64,000 nucleotides of DNA from Pseudomonas fluorescens (GTDB taxonomy: Bacteria; Pseudomonadota; Gammaproteobacteria; Pseudomonadales; Pseudomonadaceae): NCBI RefSeq assembly GCF_902497855.1, contig NZ_CABVHU010000011.1, forward strand, positions 186,001-250,000, in the 5' to 3' direction. Below are positions 29,156 through 39,761 of this stretch, one piece after another. The position numbers and the translations under genes are program-made. The notes beneath the pieces are model-generated. The model searched no databases. It was not told where the DNA came from and saw only the letters and a program-made list of their open reading frames with translations. Position 1 is the stretch's first letter, and each line of letters begins with the position of its first letter.

Positions 29156-30241
29156 GTGAGCAAGAGAGCCTATAACTTCTGCGCCGGTCCTGCGGCGCTT
29201 CCCGAAGCTGTCCTGCAGCGCGCCCAGGGTGAACTCCTTGATTGGCACGGCAAGGGCCTGTCGGTCATGGAAATGAGCCATCGCAGCGATGAGTTCGTGT
29301 CCATCGCCACCAAGGCCGAGCAGGATCTGCGTGATCTGCTGAATATCCCCTCGAACTATAAAGTGCTGTTCCTGCAGGGCGGCGCCAGTCAGCAATTCGC
29401 GCAGATTCCTCTGAACCTGTTGCCGGAAAGCGGCACCGCCGACTATATCGACACCGGTATCTGGTCGCAGAAAGCCATCGAAGAAGCGTCGCGCTACGGC
29501 CACGTCAACGTTGCCGCTACCGCCAAGCCTTATGACTATTTCGCCATCCCCGGTCAGAACGAGTGGAACCTGTCCAAAGACGCGGCCTACGTTCACTACG
29601 CACCGAACGAAACCATCGGCGGCCTGGAATTCCAGTGGATCCCGCAAACCGGTGACGTTCCGCTGGTGGCCGACATGTCCTCGGACATCCTCTCGCGTCC
29701 GATGGACATTTCGCGCTTCGGCATGATCTACGCCGGCGCCCAGAAGAACATCGGCCCGAGCGGCCTGGTCGTCACCATTATCCGCGAAGACCTGCTGGGT
29801 CGCGCCCGTTCGCTGTGCCCGACCATGCTCAACTACAAGGTCGCGGCCGATAACGGCTCGATGTACAACACTCCGCCAACCCTGGCCTGGTACCTGTCGG
29901 GCCTGGTGTTCGAGTGGCTGAAAGAGCAGGGTGGCGTCGAAGCCATCGGCAAGCTCAACGACGTGAAACAGCGCACGCTGTACGATTTCATCGACGCCAG
30001 CGGCCTGTACAGCAACCCGATCAACAAGTCGGACCGCTCGTGGATGAACGTGCCGTTCCGCCTGGCGGACGACCGTCTGGACAAGCCGTTCCTGGCCGGC
30101 GCCGACGAGCGTGGGCTGCTGAACCTCAAGGGTCACCGTTCCGTGGGCGGCATGCGTGCCTCCATCTATAACGCCGTCGATATCGTTGCGGTCAACGCAC
30201 TGGTTTCGTACATGGCAGAGTTCGAGAAGGAACACGGCTAA
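29156..30241 (+). CDS. serC: Phosphoserine aminotransferase
   Basis: A 361-residue PLP enzyme that makes 3-phosphoserine (serine route) and 4-phosphohydroxythreonine (pyridoxal phosphate route). The PLP lysine lies in MIYAGAQKNIGPSGLV near residue 198, and the N-terminal RAYNFCAGPAALP is characteristic. The start is read as GTG at 29156, giving MSKRAYNF; a TTG at 29150 is possible. It is the first gene of a tightly packed operon. The stop codon TAA overlaps the pheA ATG by one base. Confidence 0.96.
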   Translation: MSKRAYNFCAGPAALPEAVLQRAQGELLDWHGKGLSVMEMSHRSDEFVSIATKAEQDLRDLLNIPSNYKVLFLQGGASQQFAQIPLNLLPESGTADYIDTGIWSQKAIEEASRYGHVNVAATAKPYDYFAIPGQNEWNLSKDAAYVHYAPNETIGGLEFQWIPQTGDVPLVADMSSDILSRPMDISRFGMIYAGAQKNIGPSGLVVTIIREDLLGRARSLCPTMLNYKVAADNGSMYNTPPTLAWYLSGLVFEWLKEQGGVEAIGKLNDVKQRTLYDFIDASGLYSNPINKSDRSWMNVPFRLADDRLDKPFLAGADERGLLNLKGHRSVGGMRASIYNAVDIVAVNALVSYMAEFEKEHG

Positions 30242-31335
30242 TGTCTGAGCAAGAACTCAAGGCACTGCGCCTGCGCATTGATGCCCTGGACGAAAAAGTC
30301 CTGGAACTGATCAGTGAGCGCGCACGCTGCGCCCAGGAAGTTGCCCGGGTAAAGATGGCCTCGCTGGCCGAAGGCGAAGTGCCGGTGTTCTATCGTCCCG
30401 AGCGTGAAGCTCAGGTGCTCAAGCGCGTGATGGAGCGCAACCAGGGGCCGCTGGGCAACGAAGAGATGGCGCGGCTGTTCCGCGAAATCATGTCCTCGTG
30501 CCTGGCTCTCGAGCAGCCGCTGAAAGTGGCTTACCTCGGCCCTGAGGGGACCTTCACCCAGGCGGCGGCCATGAAACACTTCGGTCACGCGGTGATCAGC
30601 AAGCCGATGGCCGCCATCGACGAAGTGTTCCGTGAAGTCGCGGCCGGCGCGGTGAACTTTGGCGTGGTCCCGGTGGAAAACTCCACCGAAGGCGCGGTCA
30701 ACCACACCCTCGACAGCTTCCTAGAGCACGACATGGTGATCTGTGGCGAAGTCGAGCTGCGGATTCACCACCACCTGTTGGTCGGTGAAAACACCAAGAC
30801 CGACAGCATCAGCCGCATCTATTCCCACGCCCAGTCCCTGGCCCAGTGCCGCAAGTGGCTGGACGCCCATTACCCGAATGTCGAGCGCGTGGCGGTGTCC
30901 AGCAACGCCGAGGCGGCCAAGCGGGTCAAGGGCGAGTGGAACTCGGCGGCGATTGCCGGCGACATGGCGGCAGGTTTGTACGGGCTGACCCGTCTGGCGG
31001 AGAAAATCGAGGATCGCCCGGACAACTCCACGCGATTCCTGATGATCGGCAGCCAGGAAGTGCCGCCGACCGGCGACGACAAGACTTCGATCATCGTGTC
31101 CATGAGCAACAAGCCTGGCGCGCTGCACGAGTTGCTGGTGCCGTTCCACGATAACGGCATCGACCTGACGCGCATCGAGACCCGTCCGTCGCGCAGCGGT
31201 AAATGGACCTACGTGTTCTTCATCGATTTCGTCGGCCACCACCGCGATCCGCTGGTAAAAGGTGTGCTGGAAAAGATCAGTCAGGAAGCAGTGGCACTCA
31301 AGGTGCTCGGTTCCTACCCGAAAGCAGTTCTATAA
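30241..31335 (+). CDS. pheA: Bifunctional chorismate mutase / prephenate dehydratase (P-protein)
   Basis: A 364-residue fusion. Residues ~1-90 form an AroQ-type chorismate mutase (LRLRIDALDEKVLELISERARCA at the start). Residues ~95-270 form prephenate dehydratase (YLGPEGTFTQAAA near 98-110, and VPVENSTEGAV with the TEG/STE segment near 145). An ACT regulatory domain follows (GALHELLVPF and ESRP-like ETRPSR near 300-325) through which phenylalanine inhibits the enzyme. It makes phenylpyruvate for phenylalanine. The start overlaps serC and hisC follows 10 bases later. Confidence 0.97.
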   Translation: MSEQELKALRLRIDALDEKVLELISERARCAQEVARVKMASLAEGEVPVFYRPEREAQVLKRVMERNQGPLGNEEMARLFREIMSSCLALEQPLKVAYLGPEGTFTQAAAMKHFGHAVISKPMAAIDEVFREVAAGAVNFGVVPVENSTEGAVNHTLDSFLEHDMVICGEVELRIHHHLLVGENTKTDSISRIYSHAQSLAQCRKWLDAHYPNVERVAVSSNAEAAKRVKGEWNSAAIAGDMAAGLYGLTRLAEKIEDRPDNSTRFLMIGSQEVPPTGDDKTSIIVSMSNKPGALHELLVPFHDNGIDLTRIETRPSRSGKWTYVFFIDFVGHHRDPLVKGVLEKISQEAVALKVLGSYPKAVL

Positions 31336-31345
31336 GGGGTAGCAA

Positions 31346-32458
31346 ATGAGTGGCGACTTCCTCGCTCTGGCACAGCCGGGCGTGCAACAACTTTCGCCTT
31401 ACGTTCCGGGCAAGCCCGTGGACGAACTGGCGCGCGAGCTGGACATCGATCCGGCCAGCATCGTCAAGCTGGCGAGCAACGAAAACCCGCTGGGCGCCAG
31501 TCCCAAGGCTCTGGCGGCGATTCGCGAAGCATTGGCCGAGCTGACCCGCTATCCGGACGGCAATGGTTTTGCGCTCAAGACCCTGCTGGCCGATCAGTGC
31601 CGCGTCGAGCTGAACCAGGTGACCCTGGGCAACGGTTCCAACGACATTCTCGAGCTGGTCGCGCGTGCCTATCTGGCGCCGGGCCTGAACGCAGTGTTCA
31701 GCGAGCACGCGTTCGCGGTCTACCCGATCGTGACCCAGGCCGTTGGGGCTGACGCGCGGGTTATCCCGGCCAAAGACTGGGGTCATGACCTGTCGGCCAT
31801 GCTGGCCGCGATCGATGCCGATACCCGCGTGGTGTTCATCGCCAATCCGAACAACCCGACCGGGACCTGGTTCGGTGCCGAGGCGCTGGACGAGTTCCTG
31901 CAGGATGTGCCGGAGCACGTGCTGGTAGTGCTGGACGAGGCCTACATCGAATACGCCGAGGGCGGTGACTTGCCGGATGGCCTGGACTACCTGGCGGCGT
32001 ACCCGAACCTGCTGGTCTCGCGCACCTTCTCCAAGGCCTATGGCCTGGCGGCGTTGCGGGTCGGTTATGGCTTGTCTACCGCAGTGGTCGCGGACGTGCT
32101 GAATCGCGTGCGTCAGCCGTTCAACGTCAATAGCCTGGCCCTGGCTGCGGCGTGCGCTGCGTTGCAAGACACCGATTACCTGGCCGAAAGCCGTCGCCTG
32201 AACGAGTCCGGCATGCAACAGCTGGAAGCAGGTTTCCGGGAGCTGGGGCTGAGCTGGATTCCATCCAAAGGCAACTTCATCTGCGTCGATCTGGGTCGTG
32301 TCGCGGCACCGGTCTTCCAGGGCCTGCTGCGCGAAGGCGTGATCGTGCGTCCGGTGGCCAACTACGGCCTGCCAAACCACCTGCGCGTCACCATCGGCCT
32401 GCCGGCGGAAAACAGCCGCTTCCTCGAGGCGCTGACCAAGGTCCTGGCCCGTGGTTGA
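31346..32458 (+). CDS. hisC: Histidinol-phosphate / aromatic aminotransferase
   Basis: A 370-residue class I/II PLP aminotransferase. Features are the substrate/PLP motif LASNENPLGASPKAL near residues 42-56, NPNNPTGTW near 169-177, and the PLP lysine in SRTFSKAYGLAALRVGY near 230. It is the second HisC type known from Pseudomonas. Its place between pheA and tyrA::aroA suggests it transaminates aromatic keto acids as well as imidazole-acetol phosphate. The ATG at 31346 follows GGGG at short distance. Its stop overlaps the tyrA::aroA start by 8 bases. Confidence 0.94.
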   Translation: MSGDFLALAQPGVQQLSPYVPGKPVDELARELDIDPASIVKLASNENPLGASPKALAAIREALAELTRYPDGNGFALKTLLADQCRVELNQVTLGNGSNDILELVARAYLAPGLNAVFSEHAFAVYPIVTQAVGADARVIPAKDWGHDLSAMLAAIDADTRVVFIANPNNPTGTWFGAEALDEFLQDVPEHVLVVLDEAYIEYAEGGDLPDGLDYLAAYPNLLVSRTFSKAYGLAALRVGYGLSTAVVADVLNRVRQPFNVNSLALAAACAALQDTDYLAESRRLNESGMQQLEAGFRELGLSWIPSKGNFICVDLGRVAAPVFQGLLREGVIVRPVANYGLPNHLRVTIGLPAENSRFLEALTKVLARG

Positions 32459-34694
32459 TGTTACGGCGCTGCACTCTACTACACCTGTGATCGGGCGCCT
32501 GGTGGTGGTCGGTCTGGGCTTGATCGGCGGCTCGTTTGCCAAGGGCTTGCGTGCTAGCGGCCTGTGCCGCGAAGTGGTCGGGGTCGATCTCGACCCGCAG
32601 TCGCGCAAGCTGGCAGTCGAGTTGGGCGTGGTGGACCGTTGCGAAGAAGACCTGGCCGCCGCTTGCCAGGGCGCCGACGTGATTCAACTGGCCGTGCCGA
32701 TCCTCGCCATGGAAAAAATGCTCGGCCGCCTGGCCGGCATGAACCTGGGGCAAGCGATTCTGACCGACGTCGGCAGCGCCAAGGGCAACGTCGTGCGTGC
32801 GGCAACCGCCGCGTTCGGTGGCATGCCGGCGCGTTTTGTGCCGGGCCATCCGATTGCCGGTTCCGAGCAGAGCGGGGTGGAAGCCTCCAATGCCGACCTG
32901 TTCCGCCGCCATAAAGTGATACTGACCCCGCTGGATCAAACCGATCCGGCAGCCTTGGCCGTGGTCGACCGCCTGTGGCGCGAACTGGGCGCCGATGTCG
33001 AGCACATGCAGGTCGAGCGTCACGACGAAGTGTTGGCGGCAACCAGCCATTTGCCGCACTTGTTGGCGTTCGGCCTGGTCGATTCATTGGCCAAGCGCAA
33101 TGAAAACCTTGAGATCTTCCGTTACGCTGCCGGCGGTTTCCGCGATTTCACAAGAATCGCGGGGAGCGACCCGGTCATGTGGCACGACATCTTCCTCGCC
33201 AACCGCGAAGCTGTCCTGCGCACACTCGATACATTTCGCAGCGACCTCGACGCCTTGCGCGACGCGGTCGATGCAGGGGATGGGCACCAATTGTTGGGCG
33301 TGTTCACGCGCGCCCGGGTTGCCCGCGAACATTTCAGTAAAATCCTGGCCCGCCGGGCTTATGTGGACGCTATGAATTCCAACGACCTGATTTTCCTGGC
33401 ACAACCTGGTGGCCGCCTGACTGGGCGGATTCGTGTACCGGGCGATAAATCGATTTCCCACCGCTCGATCATGCTGGGCTCCCTGGCCGACGGCGTCACC
33501 GAAGTCGAAGGCTTCCTCGAGGGCGAAGACGCCCTGGCGACCTTGCAAGCCTTCCGCGACATGGGGGTGGTGATCGAAGGTCCGCACCACGGTCGCGTGA
33601 CCATTCACGGCGTCGGCCTGCACGGTCTGAAACCAGCGCCGGGCCCGATCTACCTGGGCAACTCCGGCACCTCGATGCGCCTGCTGTCTGGCCTGTTGGC
33701 TGCACAGGACTTCGACAGCACCCTGACCGGTGACGCATCGCTGTCCAAGCGCCCGATGAATCGCGTGGCCAATCCGCTGCGTGAAATGGGCGCCGTGATC
33801 GAGACCGCCGCCGAAGGTCGTCCACCGATGACCATTCGGGGCGGCAACAAGCTCAAGGGCCTGACCTACACCATGCCGATGGCCAGCGCCCAGGTGAAAT
33901 CCTGCCTGCTGCTGGCGGGTTTGTACGCCGAAGGCAAGACCACCGTCACCGAGCCTGCACCGACCCGCGACCACACCGAGCGCATGCTGCGTGGCTTCGG
34001 CTACCCGGTCAGCGTCAACGGCGCTACGGCGTCGGTCGAGTCCGGCCACAAGTTGACCGCCACCCACATTGAAGTCCCGGGCGATATTTCCTCTTCCGCG
34101 TTCTTCCTGGTGGCCGCTTCGATCGCCGAAGGTTCGGAACTGGTGCTCGAGCACGTCGGCATCAACCCGACCCGTACCGGCGTGATCGACATCCTGCGTC
34201 TGATGGGCGCTGACATCACCCTGGAAAACCAGCGTGAAGTCGGCGGCGAGCCGGTAGCGGACCTGCGCGTACGTGCAGCTAAACTCAAGGGTATCGAGAT
34301 TCCCGAAGCGCTGGTTCCGCTGGCCATCGATGAGTTCCCGGTGCTGTTCGTGGCCGCGGCCTGTGCCGAAGGGCGGACTATCCTGCGCGGCGCTGAAGAG
34401 CTGCGAGTGAAGGAGTCGGACCGGATCCAGGTCATGGCCGATGGCTTGCTGGCGCTGGGTGTCAAATGCGAACCGACTCCGGACGGCATCATCATCGACG
34501 GCGGCCAGATCGGCGGCGGCGAAGTGCATGGTCACGGCGATCACCGGATTGCCATGGCCTTCAGCGTGGCCTCGCTGCGCGCCACTGCGCCGATCCGCAT
34601 CCATGACTGTGCCAACGTCGCGACGTCGTTCCCGAACTTCCTTGCGTTGTGCGCGCAGGTCGGTATCCGTGTAGCACAAGAGGCTCAGTCGTGA
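32451..34694 (+). CDS. Fused prephenate dehydrogenase / EPSP synthase
   Basis: A 747-residue TyrA-AroA fusion. Residues ~1-300 form prephenate (or arogenate) dehydrogenase, with the NAD motif [15 protein letters not shown] near 18-32 and the catalytic histidine region [11 protein letters not shown] near 133. Residues ~307-747 form 5-enolpyruvylshikimate-3-phosphate synthase, starting [12 protein letters not shown], then [10 protein letters not shown] near 403. This AroA is closer in these motifs to the class II type (DKSISHRS) than to E. coli AroA. Start is GTG at 32451, inside hisC. The fusion is known in pseudomonads. The stop overlaps cmk in a GTGA junction. Confidence 0.95.
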   Translation: MVDVTALHSTTPVIGRLVVVGLGLIGGSFAKGLRASGLCREVVGVDLDPQSRKLAVELGVVDRCEEDLAAACQGADVIQLAVPILAMEKMLGRLAGMNLGQAILTDVGSAKGNVVRAATAAFGGMPARFVPGHPIAGSEQSGVEASNADLFRRHKVILTPLDQTDPAALAVVDRLWRELGADVEHMQVERHDEVLAATSHLPHLLAFGLVDSLAKRNENLEIFRYAAGGFRDFTRIAGSDPVMWHDIFLANREAVLRTLDTFRSDLDALRDAVDAGDGHQLLGVFTRARVAREHFSKILARRAYVDAMNSNDLIFLAQPGGRLTGRIRVPGDKSISHRSIMLGSLADGVTEVEGFLEGEDALATLQAFRDMGVVIEGPHHGRVTIHGVGLHGLKPAPGPIYLGNSGTSMRLLSGLLAAQDFDSTLTGDASLSKRPMNRVANPLREMGAVIETAAEGRPPMTIRGGNKLKGLTYTMPMASAQVKSCLLLAGLYAEGKTTVTEPAPTRDHTERMLRGFGYPVSVNGATASVESGHKLTATHIEVPGDISSSAFFLVAASIAEGSELVLEHVGINPTRTGVIDILRLMGADITLENQREVGGEPVADLRVRAAKLKGIEIPEALVPLAIDEFPVLFVAAACAEGRTILRGAEELRVKESDRIQVMADGLLALGVKCEPTPDGIIIDGGQIGGGEVHGHGDHRIAMAFSVASLRATAPIRIHDCANVATSFPNFLALCAQVGIRVAQEAQS

Positions 34695-35380
34695 AAATCA
34701 TCGCACCGGTCATCACCATTGATGGGCCAAGCGGCTCTGGCAAAGGCACGGTCGCCGGGATTCTGGCCAAGCGTCTGGGCTGGAACCTGCTGGACTCCGG
34801 TGCGCTTTATCGACTGCTGGCGTTCGCGGCGTATAACCACGGCGTCGACCTGACCAATGAAGAGCTGCTCAAGAAACTCGCCGCTCATCTGGACGTGCAG
34901 TTCATCGCGGCGACCGACGGTCAACTGCAGCGCATCATCCTTGAGGGTGACGAGGTCAGCGATGTCATCCGCACCGAGAGTATCGGTTCGGGTGCCTCCC
35001 AGGTCGCGGCGCTGCCCGCCGTGCGTGAGGCGCTGCTGCAGCGCCAGCGTGCATTCCAGGAAGCCCCGGGCCTGGTTGCCGACGGTCGCGACATGGGCAC
35101 GGTGGTGTTTCCCGGCGCTCCGCTGAAGATATTCCTCACTGCCAGTGCCGAAGAGCGTGCGCGCCGTCGATACTTGCAGTTGAAGGACAAAGTCGATGGT
35201 GTTAGTCTGTCGAGTCTGCTAGATGAGATCCGTGCACGCGATGAGCGTGACACCCAGCGCGCAGTGGCCCCGCTCAAGCCGGCGGCCGACGCGATACAGC
35301 TGGATTCCACGGAGTTGTCCATCGAACAGGTGCTTGAACGCATCATGAGCGAGATCGCAATTCGCGATATCGCCGGGTGA
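34691..35380 (+). CDS. cmk: Cytidylate kinase
   Basis: A 229-residue nucleoside monophosphate kinase for CMP and dCMP. The P-loop is [13 protein letters not shown] near residues 10-22, followed by [11 protein letters not shown], with [11 protein letters not shown] near 130 and the lid [10 protein letters not shown] near 155. The start is GTG at 34691, overlapping the tyrA::aroA stop (GTGA); an upstream ATG in the same frame would add residues read inside aroA. cmk before rpsA is an order widely conserved in bacteria. Confidence 0.96.
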   Translation: MKIIAPVITIDGPSGSGKGTVAGILAKRLGWNLLDSGALYRLLAFAAYNHGVDLTNEELLKKLAAHLDVQFIAATDGQLQRIILEGDEVSDVIRTESIGSGASQVAALPAVREALLQRQRAFQEAPGLVADGRDMGTVVFPGAPLKIFLTASAEERARRRYLQLKDKVDGVSLSSLLDEIRARDERDTQRAVAPLKPAADAIQLDSTELSIEQVLERIMSEIAIRDIAG

Positions 35381-35464
35381 CCAAGAAACGACCCAGGGGA
35401 CCAGTCATAGTCCTGTGTCGCTTCTTTAAATGAACGTAACCCACGTCGTCTGGGATGTGGAGCT

Positions 35465-35481
35465 GGGCGTATCCTTCGCCC
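35465..35481 (+). promoter_or_regulatory. Hairpin in the rpsA leader
   Basis: GGGCG (35465-35469) pairs with CGCCC (35477-35481) around TATCCTT, 20 bases before the rpsA start. S1 is known in gammaproteobacteria to repress its own translation through a structured leader, so this hairpin may belong to such a control site. This is inference from position. Confidence 0.4.
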
Positions 35482-35500
35482 TTATTCAACAGGAATTAAA

Positions 35501-37195
35501 ATGAGCGAAAGCTTTGCGGAACTCTTTGAAGAAAGCCTAAAAACCCTGAACCTTCAGGCAGGCTCCATCATCACCGGTGTTATCGTTGATATCGATTACC
35601 AGGCTCGCTGGGTAACCGTTCACGCTGGCCTGAAGTCTGAAGCACTCATCCCGCTTGAGCAGTTCTACAACGATGCTGGCGAACTGACAATCAACGTCGG
35701 TGACGAAGTTCACGTTGCTCTGGACTCGGTTGAAGACGGCTTTGGCGAGACCAAGCTGTCCCGTGAAAAAGCCAAGCGCGCTGAATGCTGGATTGTTCTG
35801 GAAGCAGCCTTCGCAGCCGAAGAAGTGGTCAAGGGCGTTATCAACGGTAAGGTTAAAGGCGGCTTCACAGTCGACGTTAACGGCATCCGTGCGTTCCTGC
35901 CAGGTTCTCTGGTTGACGTCCGTCCTGTGCGCGACACCACGCACCTGGAAGGCAAAGAGCTGGAATTCAAGGTCATCAAGCTGGACCAGAAGCGCAACAA
36001 CGTTGTCGTTTCCCGTCGTAGCGTCCTGGAAGCCGAGAACTCCGCCGAGCGCGAAGCTCTGCTGGAATCCTTGCAGGAAGGCCAACAAGTCAAAGGTATC
36101 GTCAAAAACCTCACCGATTACGGCGCATTCGTCGATCTGGGTGGCGTCGATGGCCTGCTGCACATTACCGACATGGCTTGGAAGCGTATCAAGCATCCTT
36201 CCGAAATCGTCAACGTTGGCGACGAGATCGATGTCAAGGTTCTGAAGTACGATCGCGAACGCAATCGTGTTTCCCTGGGCCTCAAGCAACTGGGCGAAGA
36301 TCCATGGGTTGCTATCAAAGCCCGTTACCCAGAAAGCACTCGCGTTACCGCTCGTGTAACCAACCTGACCGACTACGGCTGCTTCGCTGAGCTGGAAGAA
36401 GGCGTTGAAGGCCTGGTACACGTTTCGGAAATGGACTGGACCAACAAGAACATCCACCCTTCGAAAGTCGTACAAGTCGGCGACGAAGTGGAAGTCATGG
36501 TTCTGGACATCGACGAAGAGCGTCGTCGTATCTCCCTCGGCATCAAGCAGTGCAAATCTAACCCATGGGAAGATTTCTCTGGCCAGTTCAACAAGGGCGA
36601 TAAAATCTCCGGCACCATCAAGTCGATCACCGATTTCGGTATCTTCATTGGTCTGGACGGCGGCATCGACGGTCTGGTTCACCTGTCCGACATCTCCTGG
36701 AACGAAGTGGGCGAAGAAGCCGTACGCCGCTTCAAGAAGGGCGACGAGCTGGACACCGTTATCCTGTCTGTTGACCCAGAGCGCGAGCGCATCTCCCTGG
36801 GTATCAAGCAACTGGAAAGCGATCCGTTCTCCGAGTACGTTCAAGAGAACGACAAAGGCGCAATCGTTAAAGGCATCGTGAAAGAAGTTGACGCCAAAGG
36901 CGCCATCATCACTCTGGCCGACGATATCGAAGCGACTCTGAAAGCCTCCGAAATCAGCCGTGACCGCGTTGAAGACGCGCGCAACGTTCTGAAAGAAGGC
37001 GAAGAAGTAGAAGCCAAGATCATCAGCGTTGACCGCAAGAGCCGTGTAATCCAGCTCTCCATCAAGTCGAAAGACGTTGAAGAAGAGAAAGAAGCAATCC
37101 AGAGCCTGCGCGACAAGCCAGCTTCGGACACTGCTGCTCCTGGTCCTACCACTCTGGGCGACCTGTTGCGTGCACAAATGGAAAAACAGAACTAA
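35501..37195 (+). CDS. rpsA: 30S ribosomal protein S1
   Basis: A 564-residue S1 protein with six OB-fold S1 repeats. The repeats can be followed by phrases such as [41 protein letters not shown] and [20 protein letters not shown]. It binds mRNA on the small subunit and allows initiation on structured messages. AGGAA precedes the ATG. Codons are strongly biased as expected for a highly made protein, differing from the neighbours. It lies 120 bases after cmk with a structured leader and is followed by a strong terminator, then ihfB further on. Confidence 0.98.
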   Translation: MSESFAELFEESLKTLNLQAGSIITGVIVDIDYQARWVTVHAGLKSEALIPLEQFYNDAGELTINVGDEVHVALDSVEDGFGETKLSREKAKRAECWIVLEAAFAAEEVVKGVINGKVKGGFTVDVNGIRAFLPGSLVDVRPVRDTTHLEGKELEFKVIKLDQKRNNVVVSRRSVLEAENSAEREALLESLQEGQQVKGIVKNLTDYGAFVDLGGVDGLLHITDMAWKRIKHPSEIVNVGDEIDVKVLKYDRERNRVSLGLKQLGEDPWVAIKARYPESTRVTARVTNLTDYGCFAELEEGVEGLVHVSEMDWTNKNIHPSKVVQVGDEVEVMVLDIDEERRRISLGIKQCKSNPWEDFSGQFNKGDKISGTIKSITDFGIFIGLDGGIDGLVHLSDISWNEVGEEAVRRFKKGDELDTVILSVDPERERISLGIKQLESDPFSEYVQENDKGAIVKGIVKEVDAKGAIITLADDIEATLKASEISRDRVEDARNVLKEGEEVEAKIISVDRKSRVIQLSIKSKDVEEEKEAIQSLRDKPASDTAAPGPTTLGDLLRAQMEKQN

Positions 37196-37212
37196 GTTCT
37201 GTCAGACCATAG

Positions 37213-37241
37213 AAAAAGGGCGACTTCGGTCGCCCTTTTTT
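37213..37241 (+). terminator. Intrinsic terminator after rpsA
   Basis: AAAAAGGGCGAC and GTCGCCCTTTTTT form a perfect hairpin with a TTCG tetraloop and T run, 17 bases after the stop. Confidence 0.95.
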
Positions 37242-37458
37242 GTGCCTGCGATTTGGCGAACGCACCGCTGTAGGAGTTGCCGCAAGCTCGAGCCGCGTTC
37301 GGACGATCTTTTGATCTTCTGCCGCTCCCCTGCATCCTGCGATGAACCGCGGTCCCCTCGAGCTGTCTCTTTCTTTAACAGGATCAATCGTTTAATTGCA
37401 GCTAGTCTATAGCTGAAGTAAACGACAGTCGGGCAACGCGTCCGGCATAAGGAAGTGA

Positions 37459-37737
37459 ATGAACAAGCTCATTGTCGCAGTGGCAGTACTGGCATTGGCG
37501 GGTTGTACCACTAACGTCAAGACACACGCAAAACGCGGGGTCAGTGGCATCGAGGTCGATTGCTCCGGGCTTGGCTCAGGCTGGGAGAAGTGCCGCAAAC
37601 GAGCGGACAAGGAGTGCAAGGGCGCTGGCTATAAAGTCGTGACAAGGTCCGATGATGCCAAGGAAGAGGATGAATATCCTTTCGGCTTCAATCCTGCCGG
37701 CTACCTGACCCGCACCATGCTGGTTATCTGCAGATGA
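37459..37737 (+). CDS. Small lipoprotein of unknown function
   Basis: A 92-residue protein with a lipoprotein signal: MNKLIVAVAVLALAGC, cysteine at residue 16 after the lipobox LAGC. The mature part has four further cysteines (CSGLG, KCRK, KECKG and the final ICR), which could form two disulfides, and the phrase ECKGAGYKVV. GGAAG precedes the ATG. It lies between rpsA and ihfB, a spot where small lipoproteins are often seen in Pseudomonas. The family is not recognised further. Confidence 0.8.
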   Translation: MNKLIVAVAVLALAGCTTNVKTHAKRGVSGIEVDCSGLGSGWEKCRKRADKECKGAGYKVVTRSDDAKEEDEYPFGFNPAGYLTRTMLVICR

Positions 37738-37889
37738 GCCAATAAGGGAGCGATCGGCATCCACTTGTTCCACAAAGGGGTCGTTCACAGCTGGTAAAGA
37801 TATGTGAAAACTCGGGCTGTTCAAATCCATCCGGGCGTGCTAAAACCTTTGAAGCGCTGATCTAGCTGCTTGAAAAAGAAGGGAAAAAT

Positions 37890-38186
37890 ATGACGAAGTC
37901 GGAGTTGATCGAACGAATTGTCACCCATCAAGGGCTGCTCTCATCCAAGGATGTGGAGCTGGCCATCAAGACCATGCTCGAGCAAATGTCCCAATGCCTG
38001 GCCACCGGTGATCGCATCGAGATCCGTGGATTTGGCAGCTTCTCATTGCATTACCGCGCGCCGCGGGTAGGGCGTAATCCGAAAACCGGGCAGTCGGTGA
38101 GCCTGGATGGCAAGTTTGTTCCGCATTTCAAGCCGGGGAAGGAGCTGAGGGATCGGGTGAATGAGGATGAGGAGGAGGGGCTTTGA
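37890..38186 (+). CDS. ihfB: Integration host factor subunit beta
   Basis: A 98-residue HU/IHF-family DNA-bending protein. It begins [21 protein letters not shown] and has the beta-arm signature [26 protein letters not shown] near residues 42-67, with the DNA-intercalating proline in the arm. It pairs with IhfA to bend DNA at specific sites in transcription and recombination. The order rpsA, ihfB, then the O-antigen locus is the known arrangement in P. aeruginosa. The ATG at 37890 gives the standard length. Confidence 0.97.
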   Translation: MTKSELIERIVTHQGLLSSKDVELAIKTMLEQMSQCLATGDRIEIRGFGSFSLHYRAPRVGRNPKTGQSVSLDGKFVPHFKPGKELRDRVNEDEEEGL

Positions 38187-38216
38187 TCGTCGCTGCTGCA
38201 ATTGAAGGATCCGTTC

Positions 38217-38456
38217 ATGCGTAATTTCAAACGCGTAATGCTCGCTGTATTCGTCCTGTTGCTGGTTCTGGCAATTCTGGCGTTCGTTCTGGAGAATCAG
38301 CAATCGGTTTCATTGCTGTTTCTTGGCTGGGCCGGGCCGCAGTTGCCGGTATCGTTGGTCATGGTTATTACGCTGCTGATCGGCATGGTAATCGGGCCGA
38401 TTCTCGGCTGGTTTCTGGGGCGTACATCCAGAGCCTCACGCAAGCGGCTTGTCTGA
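38217..38456 (+). CDS. LapA-domain (DUF1049) inner-membrane protein
   Basis: A 79-residue protein with two membrane helices (about 8-28 and 43-66). The family phrase ENQQSVSLLFLGW lies between them, and a basic tail (RTSRASRKRLV) follows. It matches the short LapA/DUF1049 proteins linked to lipopolysaccharide assembly. It is encoded 30 bases after ihfB, just before the O-antigen genes. AAGGA precedes the ATG at 38217 by eight bases, which favours it over an upstream TTG frame. Confidence 0.88.
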   Translation: MRNFKRVMLAVFVLLLVLAILAFVLENQQSVSLLFLGWAGPQLPVSLVMVITLLIGMVIGPILGWFLGRTSRASRKRLV

Positions 38457-38684
38457 TTGCCACATGACCGGGAGGCGCGCCGACTCCAGCCACAGCTTGT
38501 CCATATCCATTAGTAAAACCTTCATTAAGCTGTAAAATACTGCGCTTGTCCGATAATGGCATTTTCCCACATCGGTTCAGATTGACACGGTCAGAAGCCT
38601 CGGCAGGCTTAATGGCTTTTGCATTCATGGATCAGACGGAACTCGGTTGCCGGTCCTGTCAGTAACTAAAGGGTATGGTTTCGC
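38457..38684. other. Intergenic region before the O-antigen genes
   Basis: About 230 bases with no gene. It should contain the promoter of rmlBDA. AT-rich TAAAACCTTCATTAAG and a TTGACA at 38582 are candidates, but no confident -35/-10 pair was found. No ops element here. Confidence 0.4.
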
Positions 38685-39761
38685 GTGAAAATTCTAGTAA
38701 CGGGCGGCGCCGGGTTTATCGGCTCGGCAGTCATCCGACATATCGTCTCCAACACTACTGACTCCGTCGTCAACGTCGATAAGCTTACTTACGCCGGGAA
38801 CCTCGAGTCATTGGCCGAGGTCAGCCAGAACTCGCGTTATGTGTTCGAACGCGTCGACATTTGCGACCGTGACCAGATCGACCGAGTCCTGCGTGAACAC
38901 CAACCAGATGCCATCATGCATCTGGCTGCAGAGTCCCATGTCGACCGCTCGATCTCCGGCCCGTCTGAATTCATTCAGACCAACATCATCGGCACTTACA
39001 CTCTGCTGGAAGCGGCCCGTCACTATTGGGCAGCGCTGGACGATGCGCGTAAAGCCGGCTTTCGGTTCCACCATATTTCGACTGACGAAGTGTACGGAGA
39101 CCTTGAAGGTCCGGAAGACCTCTTCACCGAAACCACGCCCTATCAGCCAAGTTCGCCATACTCTGCCAGCAAGGCCAGTTCCGATCACCTGGTTCGAGCA
39201 TGGAGTCGTACTTACGGCCTGCCGACCCTCGTCACCAATTGCTCGAACAACTACGGTCCGTGCCACTTCCCGGAGAAGTTGATCCCGCTGATCATTCTCA
39301 ATGCACTGGAAGGCAAGCCATTGCCGGTCTATGGCAAGGGCAATCAGGTCCGTGACTGGCTGTACGTCGAAGACCATGCCCGCGCACTGTACAAAGTCGT
39401 CACCGAAGGCGTTATCGGCGAGACTTACAACATCGGTGGTCATAACGAAAAGCAGAACATTGAAGTGGTGCATACCCTTTGTGCGCTGCTGGACGAACTG
39501 CGTCCAGACTCCGCTCATCGTCCACACGCCAGCCTGATCACCTACGTTCAGGATCGCCCGGGCCATGATCAGCGTTATGCGATTGACGCCAGTAAAATCC
39601 AGCGTGAGCTGGGGTGGACACCGGAAGAAACCTTCGAAACCGGCATCCGCAAGACTGTCGAATGGTACCTGAGCAACACTGAATGGGTTGCCCATGTGAA
39701 GAGCGGCAGCTACCAGCAGTGGATCGATCAGAACTACGCCGATCGTTCGAACAAAGCATGA
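38685..39761 (+). CDS. rmlB: dTDP-glucose 4,6-dehydratase
   Basis: A 358-residue extended SDR that converts dTDP-glucose to dTDP-4-keto-6-deoxyglucose. Features are the NAD motif [13 protein letters not shown] near residues 7-19, [12 protein letters not shown] near 82-93, [10 protein letters not shown] near 134, and catalytic [14 protein letters not shown] near 160-173. The start is GTG at 38685 with AAGGG upstream. It is first of rmlBDA; its stop overlaps the rmlD start (ATGA). It supplies the dTDP-rhamnose route and possibly other 6-deoxy sugars for O-antigen. Confidence 0.96.
   Translation: MKILVTGGAGFIGSAVIRHIVSNTTDSVVNVDKLTYAGNLESLAEVSQNSRYVFERVDICDRDQIDRVLREHQPDAIMHLAAESHVDRSISGPSEFIQTNIIGTYTLLEAARHYWAALDDARKAGFRFHHISTDEVYGDLEGPEDLFTETTPYQPSSPYSASKASSDHLVRAWSRTYGLPTLVTNCSNNYGPCHFPEKLIPLIILNALEGKPLPVYGKGNQVRDWLYVEDHARALYKVVTEGVIGETYNIGGHNEKQNIEVVHTLCALLDELRPDSAHRPHASLITYVQDRPGHDQRYAIDASKIQRELGWTPEETFETGIRKTVEWYLSNTEWVAHVKSGSYQQWIDQNYADRSNKA

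Noticed and set aside
33084-34679. 531-codon minus-strand frame across tyrA::aroA
   Set aside because: Shadow of the fused gene, no recognisable motif.
35537-37177. Long minus-strand frame across rpsA
   Set aside because: Antisense shadow of the six-repeat S1 gene; the frame merely follows the repeats.
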